Shown here piece by piece: positions 24,236-32,570 of a stretch of DNA of 33,888 bases. Position numbers and translations under genes: made by a program. Source of the DNA: an uncultured Selenomonas sp. Lineage in GTDB: Bacteria > Bacillota > Negativicutes > Selenomonadales > Selenomonadaceae. How positions within the stretch are numbered: position 1 is the first letter of the stretch; the number at the start of each line of letters is the position of its first letter. The stretch is taken from positions 1 through 33,888 of the forward strand of contig CAMVGU010000032.1 of the NCBI GenBank assembly GCA_947167105.1, in the 5' to 3' direction. The notes beneath the pieces are model-generated. The model was given only the letters and a program-made list of their open reading frames with translations, ran no database searches and had not been told where the DNA came from.

Positions 24236-25612
24236 CTATCTTCTGGTCCACATAGAGGCAAAATGTATCCAGTTTGGTATATCAAATTCGATTATATCCT
24301 CCTCCTCAATTCCTAATTCCATAATCTGCTCCTTCAGTTCTCTATGATGAAACTCATTCGTTATCACATAATACCCTTTTGGATGATTCTTTACTGCTTC
24401 TTCCACTGACTCCACCTTGTGATAGCCAAATTCCTTACCTTGCTGACACTTGGAATTGTCGCAAATGTATATGTCTGTCGTTTCCAGATTCTTTGCCAGC
24501 AGCATATACTGCGCCGTTCCCCGGTCACCACTTGACACTATCACTACTCCATCTGGATTCCTGCTTTCCAAACGCTCCTCTATGTCATCCAGGTATTCTG
24601 TCAGTGCCTTGTACCTCTTTTGCTCTCCAAAATAGTCACTTTCTATAAATGTTTTCGGATGTATAAGGAAACGTAAAACATTAGAATAGTCCACATTTTC
24701 CATTCCTTCAAGCCTACCATTAATATATGCATCTTTTAGCCAATCACAATACATGTCAATTGATTCATTTATTTTCTCCCACGCGTCTGGTAAATCAATC
24801 ATTCTCCATGCTCCTGTCAGTAATCTAAACATCTTTTCATAGTATACTGGCAAAAAAGGCTTAAATATATCTGGATTTGCTTTTCTATCATTTTCTATGA
24901 ACTCATACTCCCTGGCCATCAATTGAAGGCCTCTGCAATCATAAGCTGAGCTAGATTCGTTATCTCTGCGATATTGATAGAAGCAATAAGGAATATACAT
25001 CACCCTACGTCCACGCATAATGGTACGATGCAGAAAGCCATTATCTTGATATGCTACGCCCTTTGTCTCATTAAGCCAAAGATTATTATCTACAATGAAA
25101 CTTCTACGATAAATTCCCTTCCATAAAAAACCATCCAACCATAGTAATTCTGGATAGTCTCTTGCATCTATAACTTTTCCAAGTATTTCCTTTATATTTT
25201 TGAGTGAATCAACATGATTTGCTACAATCCTTTTCTTGTTCTTTTCAATAAATATAGAGAAATCTGCCTTAATATAATCCAGATTATTCCCCTCAGCCAG
25301 AGCGTAAAGCACTTCCATCATCTCTGGCTTGATGTAATCATCTGCTTCAACCATGCCAATATATTTACCCACAGCGGTCTTGAAGCCTAGATTATAGGCA
25401 TACCCACCACTGCCTTTATCATCATCTATCAGTTTGATACGATTATCTTTTTCCTGATGTGCTCGAATGATTTCTCTTGACCCATCATTGGAGTGAGCAT
25501 CTACACATATTATCTCAATATCCTTTAATGTTTGATTTTGTATACTATCCAGGCATAAATCCATATACCTAGCACAATTTTTTACTGGGACAACAACCGA
25601 CACCTTAATCAT
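24236..25612 (-). CDS. family-2 glycosyltransferase with C-terminal Rossmann-like module (copy A)
   Basis: A 458-aa GT2 enzyme (GT-A fold). Residues 1-230 are catalytic: VVVPVKN (6-12), CVDAHSNDGS (36-45), VEADDY (88-93) with the metal-binding aspartates, and AYQDNGF as the acceptor-side motif. The region about 320-458 is a Rossmann-like module (VVIVSSGDRG, IYICDNSKCQQG, GYYVITNEFHH). No membrane segment is seen. The first 117 residues and the last roughly 135 are identical to the next gene upstream, while the centre is only about half identical. GGAGGATAAAAACGTT precedes the ATG. A 140-base gap separates it from copy B. Confidence 0.87.
   Translation of the reverse strand: MIKVSVVVPVKNCARYMDLCLDSIQNQTLKDIEIICVDAHSNDGSREIIRAHQEKDNRIKLIDDDKGSGGYAYNLGFKTAVGKYIGMVEADDYIKPEMMEVLYALAEGNNLDYIKADFSIFIEKNKKRIVANHVDSLKNIKEILGKVIDARDYPELLWLDGFLWKGIYRRSFIVDNNLWLNETKGVAYQDNGFLHRTIMRGRRVMYIPYCFYQYRRDNESSSAYDCRGLQLMAREYEFIENDRKANPDIFKPFLPVYYEKMFRLLTGAWRMIDLPDAWEKINESIDMYCDWLKDAYINGRLEGMENVDYSNVLRFLIHPKTFIESDYFGEQKRYKALTEYLDDIEERLESRNPDGVVIVSSGDRGTAQYMLLAKNLETTDIYICDNSKCQQGKEFGYHKVESVEEAVKNHPKGYYVITNEFHHRELKEQIMELGIEEEDIIEFDIPNWIHFASMWTRR
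24241..24647. repeat. 407-bp repeat, 3' part of GT2 copy A
   Basis: By eye it is identical to 25764-26170 (offset 1523). It encodes the C-terminal module. Identity stops abruptly at both ends. Confidence 0.9.
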
Positions 25613-25631
25613 AACGTTTTTATCCTCCTAA
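25261..25631. repeat. 371-bp repeat, 5' part of GT2 copy A
   Basis: By eye it is identical to 26796-27166 (offset 1535). It covers the ribosome site, the start and the first 117 codons. Confidence 0.9.
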
Positions 25632-25752
25632 TTTACTATCATCAACTTAAGCCACCGGTTTCCATTTAACCTCTATTGCCTCCTCATTCACTATAATATG
25701 AGATTACACCCAATGAATGTATATATGCCATATTGTATAAACTATTTAATCA

Positions 25753-27147
25753 TCATGACAAGTTTCTGGTCCACATAGAGGCAAAATGTATCCAGTTTGG
25801 TATATCAAATTCGATTATATCCTCCTCCTCAATTCCTAATTCCATAATCTGCTCCTTCAGTTCTCTATGATGAAACTCATTCGTTATCACATAATACCCT
25901 TTTGGATGATTCTTTACTGCTTCTTCCACTGACTCCACCTTGTGATAGCCAAATTCCTTACCTTGCTGACACTTGGAATTGTCGCAAATGTATATGTCTG
26001 TCGTTTCCAGATTCTTTGCCAGCAGCATATACTGCGCCGTTCCCCGGTCACCACTTGACACTATCACTACTCCATCTGGATTCCTGCTTTCCAAACGCTC
26101 CTCTATGTCATCCAGGTATTCTGTCAGTGCCTTGTACCTCTTTTGCTCTCCAAAATAGTCACTTTCTATATAGGTTTGTGGATGCTCAAGAAAACACAAA
26201 ATATCACTATATGTATTCCCATATTGTTCACTTTTCAATCTTTCCAATTTACCATTTATAAACGCATTGGAAAGCCAAGCGTAGTAACGTTGTATATATT
26301 TAATCAAACTTAAATATGCGCTTGGCATTTTTTGTTGCTTTATGGAACCAACACATATATTCCACATTTTCATATAATATACATGTATGAATGGTTCATA
26401 TTCTTTCGTATGCCTACATCTATCTTTTTCTACAAAACTATATTCTTCAGCCATTCTTTCGAACAATTTAGGACTGTAATCAGAGGCATTTTCATTATCT
26501 CTTCTATATTGATAAAAACAATCAGGTATATACATCGCTCTGTTTGCTCGTGTAATCGTCTTATGGCTAAAACCGTTATCTTGATATGCCGCTCCTAATG
26601 TTTCATTAAGCCACAAATCATTATCTACTATAAAATTCCTTCTATATATACCTTTCCAAATCCGGCAATCTAAAAAAAGCAACATAGGGTAATCACAGGG
26701 ATTTATTACTTCACCTAGAATTTCTTTTAATGGTCGCATTGATTCTATGTAATCAGCAGTTATTTGTGCTCCATTTTTTTCAATGAACATAGAATAATCT
26801 GCCTTAATATAATCCAGATTATTCCCCTCAGCCAGAGCGTAAAGCACTTCCATCATCTCTGGCTTGATGTAATCATCTGCTTCAACCATGCCAATATATT
26901 TACCCACAGCGGTCTTGAAGCCTAGATTATAGGCATACCCACCACTGCCTTTATCATCATCTATCAGTTTGATACGATTATCTTTTTCCTGATGTGCTCG
27001 AATGATTTCTCTTGACCCATCATTGGAGTGAGCATCTACACATATTATCTCAATATCCTTTAATGTTTGATTTTGTATACTATCCAGGCATAAATCCATA
27101 TACCTAGCACAATTTTTTACTGGGACAACAACCGACACCTTAATCAT
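25753..27147 (-). CDS. family-2 glycosyltransferase with C-terminal Rossmann-like module (copy B)
   Basis: A 464-aa GT2 paralogue of copy A. The catalytic motifs (VVVPVKN, CVDAHSNDGS, VEADDY) and the C-terminal module (CDNSKCQQG) are the same sequence as in copy A. Residues about 118-330 differ: the central acceptor-side part has AYQDNGF, YQYRRDNEN and an unrelated helical stretch before the module. This suggests the same donor but another acceptor or linkage. It follows the next GT2 gene by seven bases, and its GGAGG lies in the end of that gene. Confidence 0.87.
   Translation of the reverse strand: MIKVSVVVPVKNCARYMDLCLDSIQNQTLKDIEIICVDAHSNDGSREIIRAHQEKDNRIKLIDDDKGSGGYAYNLGFKTAVGKYIGMVEADDYIKPEMMEVLYALAEGNNLDYIKADYSMFIEKNGAQITADYIESMRPLKEILGEVINPCDYPMLLFLDCRIWKGIYRRNFIVDNDLWLNETLGAAYQDNGFSHKTITRANRAMYIPDCFYQYRRDNENASDYSPKLFERMAEEYSFVEKDRCRHTKEYEPFIHVYYMKMWNICVGSIKQQKMPSAYLSLIKYIQRYYAWLSNAFINGKLERLKSEQYGNTYSDILCFLEHPQTYIESDYFGEQKRYKALTEYLDDIEERLESRNPDGVVIVSSGDRGTAQYMLLAKNLETTDIYICDNSKCQQGKEFGYHKVESVEEAVKNHPKGYYVITNEFHHRELKEQIMELGIEEEDIIEFDIPNWIHFASMWTRNLS
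25764..26170. repeat. 407-bp repeat, 3' part of GT2 copy B
   Basis: Partner of 24241-24647. Confidence 0.9.
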
Positions 27148-27166
27148 AACGTTTTTATCCTCCTAA
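26796..27166. repeat. 371-bp repeat, 5' part of GT2 copy B
   Basis: Partner of 25261-25631. It includes the stop and last codons of the upstream GT2 gene. Confidence 0.9.
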
Positions 27167-28513
27167 GAATTCCAAACTTGCTGCAATATGTGGCGAAAGC
27201 GGTATGCGCAAGCAAGTAATCATCTTTTGACTAACACCTAAACTCATTAATTGTTCACATAACGCATCAGTATATTTAAGATTTGCTATCACAAATACTG
27301 CCTGTGGAAATTGCCTTACTGCCTCTTTCACAGAAAAAATTATATTGCCATTTTGCTTTTGCCCCTGCTTAGCGAAATCATTATCAGCCATTGCAAGAAC
27401 ATTGCTTCTGTCTCTTCGTAATAACATTAACTGAATGCACTGCGCTTTTTCTCCCGCACTAACCAAAACAATCTCTTTTCCGTCCAAACTAGCCAGAAAG
27501 GAACGTAATTCCTCTCGCAAAGCATGCTCCCTTAGCCTAATGCCCTCAATGCAGGCTTTAGGATCAGTTGAAATCATTCTAGCTTTCAAAGCAAGCTCCG
27601 CGTTCTTAGCTTGGTCAAAGCTCCCCACTTCCATTCCTTTTTGAATTTTTTTCTTCCACCGTTCCAACATGGTCCCTGCCCACTTAGCATTAAAGAGGAA
27701 CTTAGGCGCATGGTTAAAAAACATCATCAACATCTTCTCGTAGTAGGCTTGCCGAAAAGGTGTAAGTTCATCCCATCGCATAACATTCTCAATATATTCA
27801 TACTCCTTAAGCATATATGCCAGACCCTGCGGATCGTAATCAGATGAGCCGGCATTATCACGCCTATAACGATAATAACTGTCCTCCACGTACATCACGC
27901 GCCGTCCGCGACAAATGGTCTGATGCAAAAAACCATTGTCTTGATATGCAGCTCCAGGTGTTTCTTGCAAAACCACTTCATTGGCTTGTAAAAAGGCAAG
28001 ACAGTACAGCCCCCGCCATAGATGTCCATCCCTCAAAAGAAGCTCAGGATAATCGTGCGTATCGATGATTTGCCCGTAAATTCCCATATCACGTAATGAA
28101 TAGAAATGATCAATGAGCAACTCTCTACCACTCACTTCCACGAACATAGCACTATCTGCCTTTATATAATCCAGGCCATTGATAGCTGCCCGTGCATATA
28201 GATGCTCACACATTTCCGGGAGTATATAATCATCCGTCTCCACAATGCCAACGTACTCACCTTTGGCCTCACGTAACCCTAGGTTTACCTGTGCGCCATA
28301 GCTTCTTTGCCTGCTCTGAAATAGGCGAATTCGTCCATCCTCGCATGCAGCTTGCTGTAGATATTCCCACGTGCCGTCCGTGGAACATGCGTCAACACAA
28401 ACAATCTCAATATCGGTGAGAGTCTGCTGACGTACACTGGTCAGACATTTTCCTATATATGGCTTGACATTCAGGGATGGCAGAATCAATGTAACCTTAG
28501 GCTGCCTGCTCAT
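27155..28513 (-). CDS. family-2 glycosyltransferase with C-terminal Rossmann-like module (copy C)
   Basis: A 452-aa GT2 enzyme related to its neighbours. Motifs: LILPSLN, CVDACSTDGTWE, VETDDY and AYQDNGFLHQT. The C-terminal module has IVLVSAGEKAQ, AMADNDFAKQG and FVIANLKYTDAL. The start is ATG 28513, with AAAGGA seven bases upstream; a TTG two codons earlier is possible. The ATG overlaps the stop of the flavoprotein gene (ATGA), so they form one operon. Confidence 0.87.
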   Translation of the reverse strand: MSRQPKVTLILPSLNVKPYIGKCLTSVRQQTLTDIEIVCVDACSTDGTWEYLQQAACEDGRIRLFQSRQRSYGAQVNLGLREAKGEYVGIVETDDYILPEMCEHLYARAAINGLDYIKADSAMFVEVSGRELLIDHFYSLRDMGIYGQIIDTHDYPELLLRDGHLWRGLYCLAFLQANEVVLQETPGAAYQDNGFLHQTICRGRRVMYVEDSYYRYRRDNAGSSDYDPQGLAYMLKEYEYIENVMRWDELTPFRQAYYEKMLMMFFNHAPKFLFNAKWAGTMLERWKKKIQKGMEVGSFDQAKNAELALKARMISTDPKACIEGIRLREHALREELRSFLASLDGKEIVLVSAGEKAQCIQLMLLRRDRSNVLAMADNDFAKQGQKQNGNIIFSVKEAVRQFPQAVFVIANLKYTDALCEQLMSLGVSQKMITCLRIPLSPHIAASLEFLGG

Positions 28514-29817
28514 TGACAAATCCTTTCCGCCAGATTCTTGCTCTCACGCAGAATCCTGTCCATATTCCAATACTCAAAATTTCCGAAACGTCCGTTCAAC
28601 CAAATACCACGCCCTGCATAAGATTCGCGCAAAAACGTCATATTCTCTTTATGATTCAGGTCATAGAGCACATAGGCATACTGATGCTTAGTAACTGCTA
28701 AGCATTCTGCCTCTGGCAACTCAACGATTAGGCCAAGTTTCTGTAAACCCTGCTTCACACGGCTCTCCAGTTCTGCCTTCGATAACTGATCTATCCAATC
28801 TCCTTGACGATATGTCACTTCAACAAGATAGCAGGCACTACCATCTTGTTGGTGATAAGCCTCACCATAGAAGTCTATCTTTGTCAGGCGGTGAAACAGG
28901 ATGCTTTTATCCGCAATCGTGAAGCCCAGATTCGCACCTGCAAAGTCCTTTTTTGTCTGAACCAACATGATTATGATGGAATTATATTTAAGCTGAGCTA
29001 CATGTGCCCTTACCGATTCTGAAGCATCCTGATCTGCCTTAATAAATTCATGGATGGGCATAGATGAAACCAGATCATCTGCCTCATAGGACTTCCCGCC
29101 CGCCAAAATCTTGAACGAACCTGGTTTACCACTGACTTGCTCGACCTCTGCATTGGTCACCAACTTACATTTCCCACTCAATTTCTTCACAAGACCACGG
29201 ATGACAGACTCCGTGCCACCGTGGCTTGGATAATCAAAATAGAGCTGATGCAGATAGCCTTCGACTGTCTCCCCTTTCGCGCTGCGCAGCAATTCCTCAA
29301 CTGTAGGTTTCGGTATACGGTCTACCATCTGCGTATCCATAAAGCAGGGATCATGCTTCCAAATTTTTTCATTGTATGGACGTAGATAGAGATTAGTAAT
29401 GCCCTCACCAAAGGTCTTCAGAAAGAACTGAAGCATGTTCTGCGGCTCGTAATCCGCATACGGGTTATGCAGGAAGGTTTTTACCGCATAATCCAAATCC
29501 TCAGGTGGCAAGTTAGATAAGTCATTCTCAAAAGGATAGTTCACACGGCAGCCTTTGTGCAGTATCTTATTTGAGCGTCGCAGCTTATTCGTCTGACCTG
29601 CCCATTCAATCAGTAACGCCAGCATCTCCTTGTCCTTAGCAAAGAGAATGTGTGGGCCGATATCATAAGTATATCCACCTGCCGTCAGGCTACGACATAG
29701 ACCACCGGGACTATCCTCTTTCTCCAGTATTGTGATACGGTCATATTTGTCGCTGCCCTGCAGAAAATAAGCCAATGAGAGCCCTGCAAGGCCACCTCCC
29801 AGGATAGCAATGTTCAT
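28510..29817 (-). CDS. UDP-galactopyranose-mutase-like FAD oxidoreductase
   Basis: A 435-aa flavoprotein. The FAD motif is LGGGLAGLSLAYFL (6-19), the dinucleotide-fold acid is in ILEKE, and SPGGLCRS and YDIGPHILF follow, as in UDP-galactopyranose mutase and protoporphyrinogen-oxidase-like enzymes. The C-terminus has GIWLNGRFGNFEYWNMDRI, reminiscent of the mutase's last FAD contact. It probably interconverts or oxidises a nucleotide sugar for the surrounding transferases; true mutase activity is uncertain. The start is ATG 29817 with GGAGG eight bases upstream; the 64 extra residues of the longer ORF are rejected. It overlaps copy C by four bases. Confidence 0.8.
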   Translation of the reverse strand: MNIAILGGGLAGLSLAYFLQGSDKYDRITILEKEDSPGGLCRSLTAGGYTYDIGPHILFAKDKEMLALLIEWAGQTNKLRRSNKILHKGCRVNYPFENDLSNLPPEDLDYAVKTFLHNPYADYEPQNMLQFFLKTFGEGITNLYLRPYNEKIWKHDPCFMDTQMVDRIPKPTVEELLRSAKGETVEGYLHQLYFDYPSHGGTESVIRGLVKKLSGKCKLVTNAEVEQVSGKPGSFKILAGGKSYEADDLVSSMPIHEFIKADQDASESVRAHVAQLKYNSIIIMLVQTKKDFAGANLGFTIADKSILFHRLTKIDFYGEAYHQQDGSACYLVEVTYRQGDWIDQLSKAELESRVKQGLQKLGLIVELPEAECLAVTKHQYAYVLYDLNHKENMTFLRESYAGRGIWLNGRFGNFEYWNMDRILRESKNLAERICQ

Positions 29818-29870
29818 TAGTACTGCCTCCATCATCAGAATATAATTCAAAATATCATCTTGCAGTGCCG

Positions 29871-31202
29871 TCACAGAAATGCATCTATCAGACGCTCTAC
29901 CGGCACTACCTGCATCTTCCCCGCAGAAACGCCCAAATCTCTCAGGTTTTCTGCCAATTCCTCGCCATGCAGCTTGTTGGCAATCAGGAAATATGCTTCC
30001 GCATAGCACTCCACTGCCTCAGCCAAACTGAGCACCTTTACGCCATTGCAATCCCCCCCCTGCTTGCGCTGATCATTATCCGCATAAGCTGCTGCCCGCA
30101 AGCCGAATTTCTCATACAGCATAGCCTGCAGATTCACGCCATGGCTGCCAGCCGAGCAAATGACAAAGGCCGGATATTGTCTGAGCGTAGCAGCCAGTTT
30201 CTCCTGACGCTCCGCCACCCCCGCCCGTTCATCATGCCAAGCAGCCGCAAAATCCTCTGGCGAGTCGTGCAACAAACGAAAAAGGTGATAGTTATAGGGA
30301 GATATCAGCTTTAGCATCCGCTCATCCGGCTCTACGTCAACCATCAGGCCATGCGCCTGCTCTGCATACGCGGAACGTTTTGCCTCCGAAATGCGAGGGT
30401 ATGCCATAAAGCTGAAACGCACCAGTTCATTAGCAAAGGCCGGATACAGATTCCGCCAAAAAGACGAGAATCTGCCAAACATGTTCTTCAGCCAGGCAAA
30501 TTCTTCCAATCCTGCCGCCAGGTGGTCATTTCCCTGCACAGATGAGCCTGGGTTGTCCCGGCGGTAGCAATACAGGGGCTCATCCACCAGAGCCACACGC
30601 CCTGCCGCCGCAAATGTCTGAAACCAGAAACCTATGTCCTGAAAGGATGCCCCCGGTGTTTCATGCCAGTAGACATTGTAATCCAACAGCATCTGACGAC
30701 GGTACAAACCAGCCCAAGTGAACATTTCCCACCCAAAGGGCGTAAGCGTGTCCAAAGGATGAAAGACCTGACCATAATCCTCCGCGACTTGCGATAGCTT
30801 CTTGGGTACGGAAAAGAGCTGTCCCCTGATATGTGTGAAAGCAGTGTAATCCCCCTTCACAATATCCAAGTTCTGTCGTTTTGCTGCCACATACAGACGC
30901 TCCAGCATATGCGGTTTGATATAGTCATCTGTCTCCACGATGGCAATGTACTCGCCCTGCGCCCGGCTGAGCCCTTGGTTCATCTGGGCACCGTAGCTGG
31001 CCTTGGGACTGGCAACCAGCTGCATACGCTCATCCTGTCCTGCGTAACGCCGCAAAAGCTCCCAGGTGCCATCCACAGAACCGGCGTCGATGCATATTAT
31101 TTCGATATCATGCAGTGTCTGATGCAGTACGGACTGCAAGCATTCTTCAATGTACGGATAGACGTTGAGCGATGGCATCAATACACTCACCTTTGGCTGC
31201 AT
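29871..31202 (-). CDS. family-2 glycosyltransferase with C-terminal Rossmann-like module (copy D)
   Basis: A 443-aa GT2 enzyme. Motifs: VLMPSLNVYPYIEEC, CIDAGSVDGTWE, VETDDY and ASFQDIGFWFQT. The C-terminal module has FVICSAGSHGVN, AYADNDQRKQGG and FLIANKLHGEEL. AGGAG lies six bases before the ATG. It sits 21 bases after copy E and 53 bases before the flavoprotein start. No transmembrane segments are seen, so it acts in the cytoplasm. Confidence 0.88.
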   Translation of the reverse strand: MQPKVSVLMPSLNVYPYIEECLQSVLHQTLHDIEIICIDAGSVDGTWELLRRYAGQDERMQLVASPKASYGAQMNQGLSRAQGEYIAIVETDDYIKPHMLERLYVAAKRQNLDIVKGDYTAFTHIRGQLFSVPKKLSQVAEDYGQVFHPLDTLTPFGWEMFTWAGLYRRQMLLDYNVYWHETPGASFQDIGFWFQTFAAAGRVALVDEPLYCYRRDNPGSSVQGNDHLAAGLEEFAWLKNMFGRFSSFWRNLYPAFANELVRFSFMAYPRISEAKRSAYAEQAHGLMVDVEPDERMLKLISPYNYHLFRLLHDSPEDFAAAWHDERAGVAERQEKLAATLRQYPAFVICSAGSHGVNLQAMLYEKFGLRAAAYADNDQRKQGGDCNGVKVLSLAEAVECYAEAYFLIANKLHGEELAENLRDLGVSAGKMQVVPVERLIDAFL

Positions 31203-31223
31203 GAAAGGCTCCTTTCTACGCTC

Positions 31224-32570
31224 CTAGCAGACATGGCCTGCCCATAGATTCTCCTGCCCGACTCCCGCTGCGAGCAGTTGCTGGCGGATGGCTCCACCAT
31301 AGTTCAGGCTGGCAAAAAGGTAATACGCCTGCGGATAGTCCCGCCAAGCTCTTTCAGGCGCGAGGACAGGCAGGCCGAAGATGGTCGTGCCATGCAAGGA
31401 CTCATTGTTATCCGTGAGGCAGGTAATGTGTCCCAGTTCGTCTTTAGAGCGCAGATACTCCAGCAAACGGATGCCGTCGCTGCCGCAGCCAAAGATGATA
31501 ACGGGCTGATTGCCATGCAGTATGGCCTGTAGTGACTGCTTTTCCTGTCGGCGCCGGGCATGGAATTCCTCTACAGATACGGGCAGCTCATTCTCAGCCC
31601 GGAACCTTTGCAGAAACTGCAGTTGCTCCGGCCCCTCCAGCCGCAGGTAGTTCCAGAGGTAGCGGTTGAACTGCAAGCGCTTATAGGTTGCCTTGTATTT
31701 TTCCCAAAGGCCGCGTTTTTCCAGCTGTTCCTTGATAAAAGAAAATTCTTCGCAGATGGCATAGGTGAGGCGTTTGCTATGTACGGAGGAGCGGGGGTTG
31801 TCCAGGCGGTAGCGGTAGCCCTGAGCCGCATTTTGAAGGTAGAGCAGCCTTTTGGCACAAACGAAGGCCTGGAACCAGAAGCCTTGGTCCTGGTAGGCTG
31901 CGCCGGGAGTCTCGTTTTCCCGGATGTTGTTTGACAGCAGAAATTCCCGGCTGTAGAGGCCCGCCCAGATGGACATATCGTTGTCGAATACCTCCTGCTC
32001 TGCAGCCGGATCTATGGGGCGGTTGTATTGAGCGGGGCGGGCTACTGATTTATTAAGGAACTGGCGTTCACCCCCACCACCGCTTGCGCGGTCCCCCGCC
32101 CCCAAGGGGGCGGACTTTGTTGTTTCAAGGAACTGGCGCTCTCCCCTACCACTGCTTGCGTGGTCCCCCGCCCCCAGGGGGGCGGACTTTGTTGTTTCTC
32201 CCCAGAAGGCTTGGTAGTCGTTCAGGACGATTTCTGCCCGGTGGGCTTGGGCGGCTGCGTATAGCAGCTCATACATGCCCGGAGCAATATAGTCATCTGT
32301 CTCTACTATGCCGATATACTCACCCTGGGCTGCTGCCAGCCCAAAGTTCATTTGGTAGCCTACGCTCCTTATCTTGCTGTCCAGGAGCCTGATACGGCTG
32401 TCCTCAGCCGCATGAGCTGCTATTATTTCGCGGGTGCCATCGGTGCTGCCTGCGTCTATGCAGAGTATTTCTATCTCCCGCAGGGTCTGCCTGCGGACGC
32501 TTTGCAGGCATTCCTCTATGTAAGGGCTTACATTCAGGGAGGGGAGGATAACCGAAACTTTAATCGTCAT
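31224..32570 (-). CDS. family-2 glycosyltransferase with in-frame palindromic-element insertions (copy E)
   Basis: A 448-aa GT2 enzyme. Motifs: VILPSLNVSPYIEEC, CIDAGSTDGTREI, VETDDY (89-94) and AYQDQGFWFQA. The C-terminal module has VIIFGCGSDGIRLLEYL, CLTDNNESLHG and YLFASLNYGGAI. Residues 125-172 are two tandem 24-residue units (ETTKSAPLGAGD...ERQFL) with no counterpart in the other four GT2 proteins. They come from the 72-bp DNA units at 32055-32198 and sit in a loop after the first catalytic half. The gene stays open, so activity may survive. Its ATG overlaps the stop of the GT32 gene by four bases. Confidence 0.87.
   Translation of the reverse strand: MTIKVSVILPSLNVSPYIEECLQSVRRQTLREIEILCIDAGSTDGTREIIAAHAAEDSRIRLLDSKIRSVGYQMNFGLAAAQGEYIGIVETDDYIAPGMYELLYAAAQAHRAEIVLNDYQAFWGETTKSAPLGAGDHASSGRGERQFLETTKSAPLGAGDRASGGGGERQFLNKSVARPAQYNRPIDPAAEQEVFDNDMSIWAGLYSREFLLSNNIRENETPGAAYQDQGFWFQAFVCAKRLLYLQNAAQGYRYRLDNPRSSVHSKRLTYAICEEFSFIKEQLEKRGLWEKYKATYKRLQFNRYLWNYLRLEGPEQLQFLQRFRAENELPVSVEEFHARRRQEKQSLQAILHGNQPVIIFGCGSDGIRLLEYLRSKDELGHITCLTDNNESLHGTTIFGLPVLAPERAWRDYPQAYYLFASLNYGGAIRQQLLAAGVGQENLWAGHVC
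32055..32126. repeat. 72-bp unit with GC-rich palindromic element, in-frame copy 2
   Basis: The core at 32071-32115 matches the reverse complement of 11114-11158 at 43 of 45 positions. The unit length is a multiple of three and adds 24 residues to the glycosyltransferase. Confidence 0.9.
32127..32198. repeat. 72-bp unit with GC-rich palindromic element, in-frame copy 1
   Basis: A tandem partner of 32055-32126 (core 32143-32187), with several base changes that break the second hairpin and give residues HASSGRG instead of RASGGGG. Confidence 0.9.
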
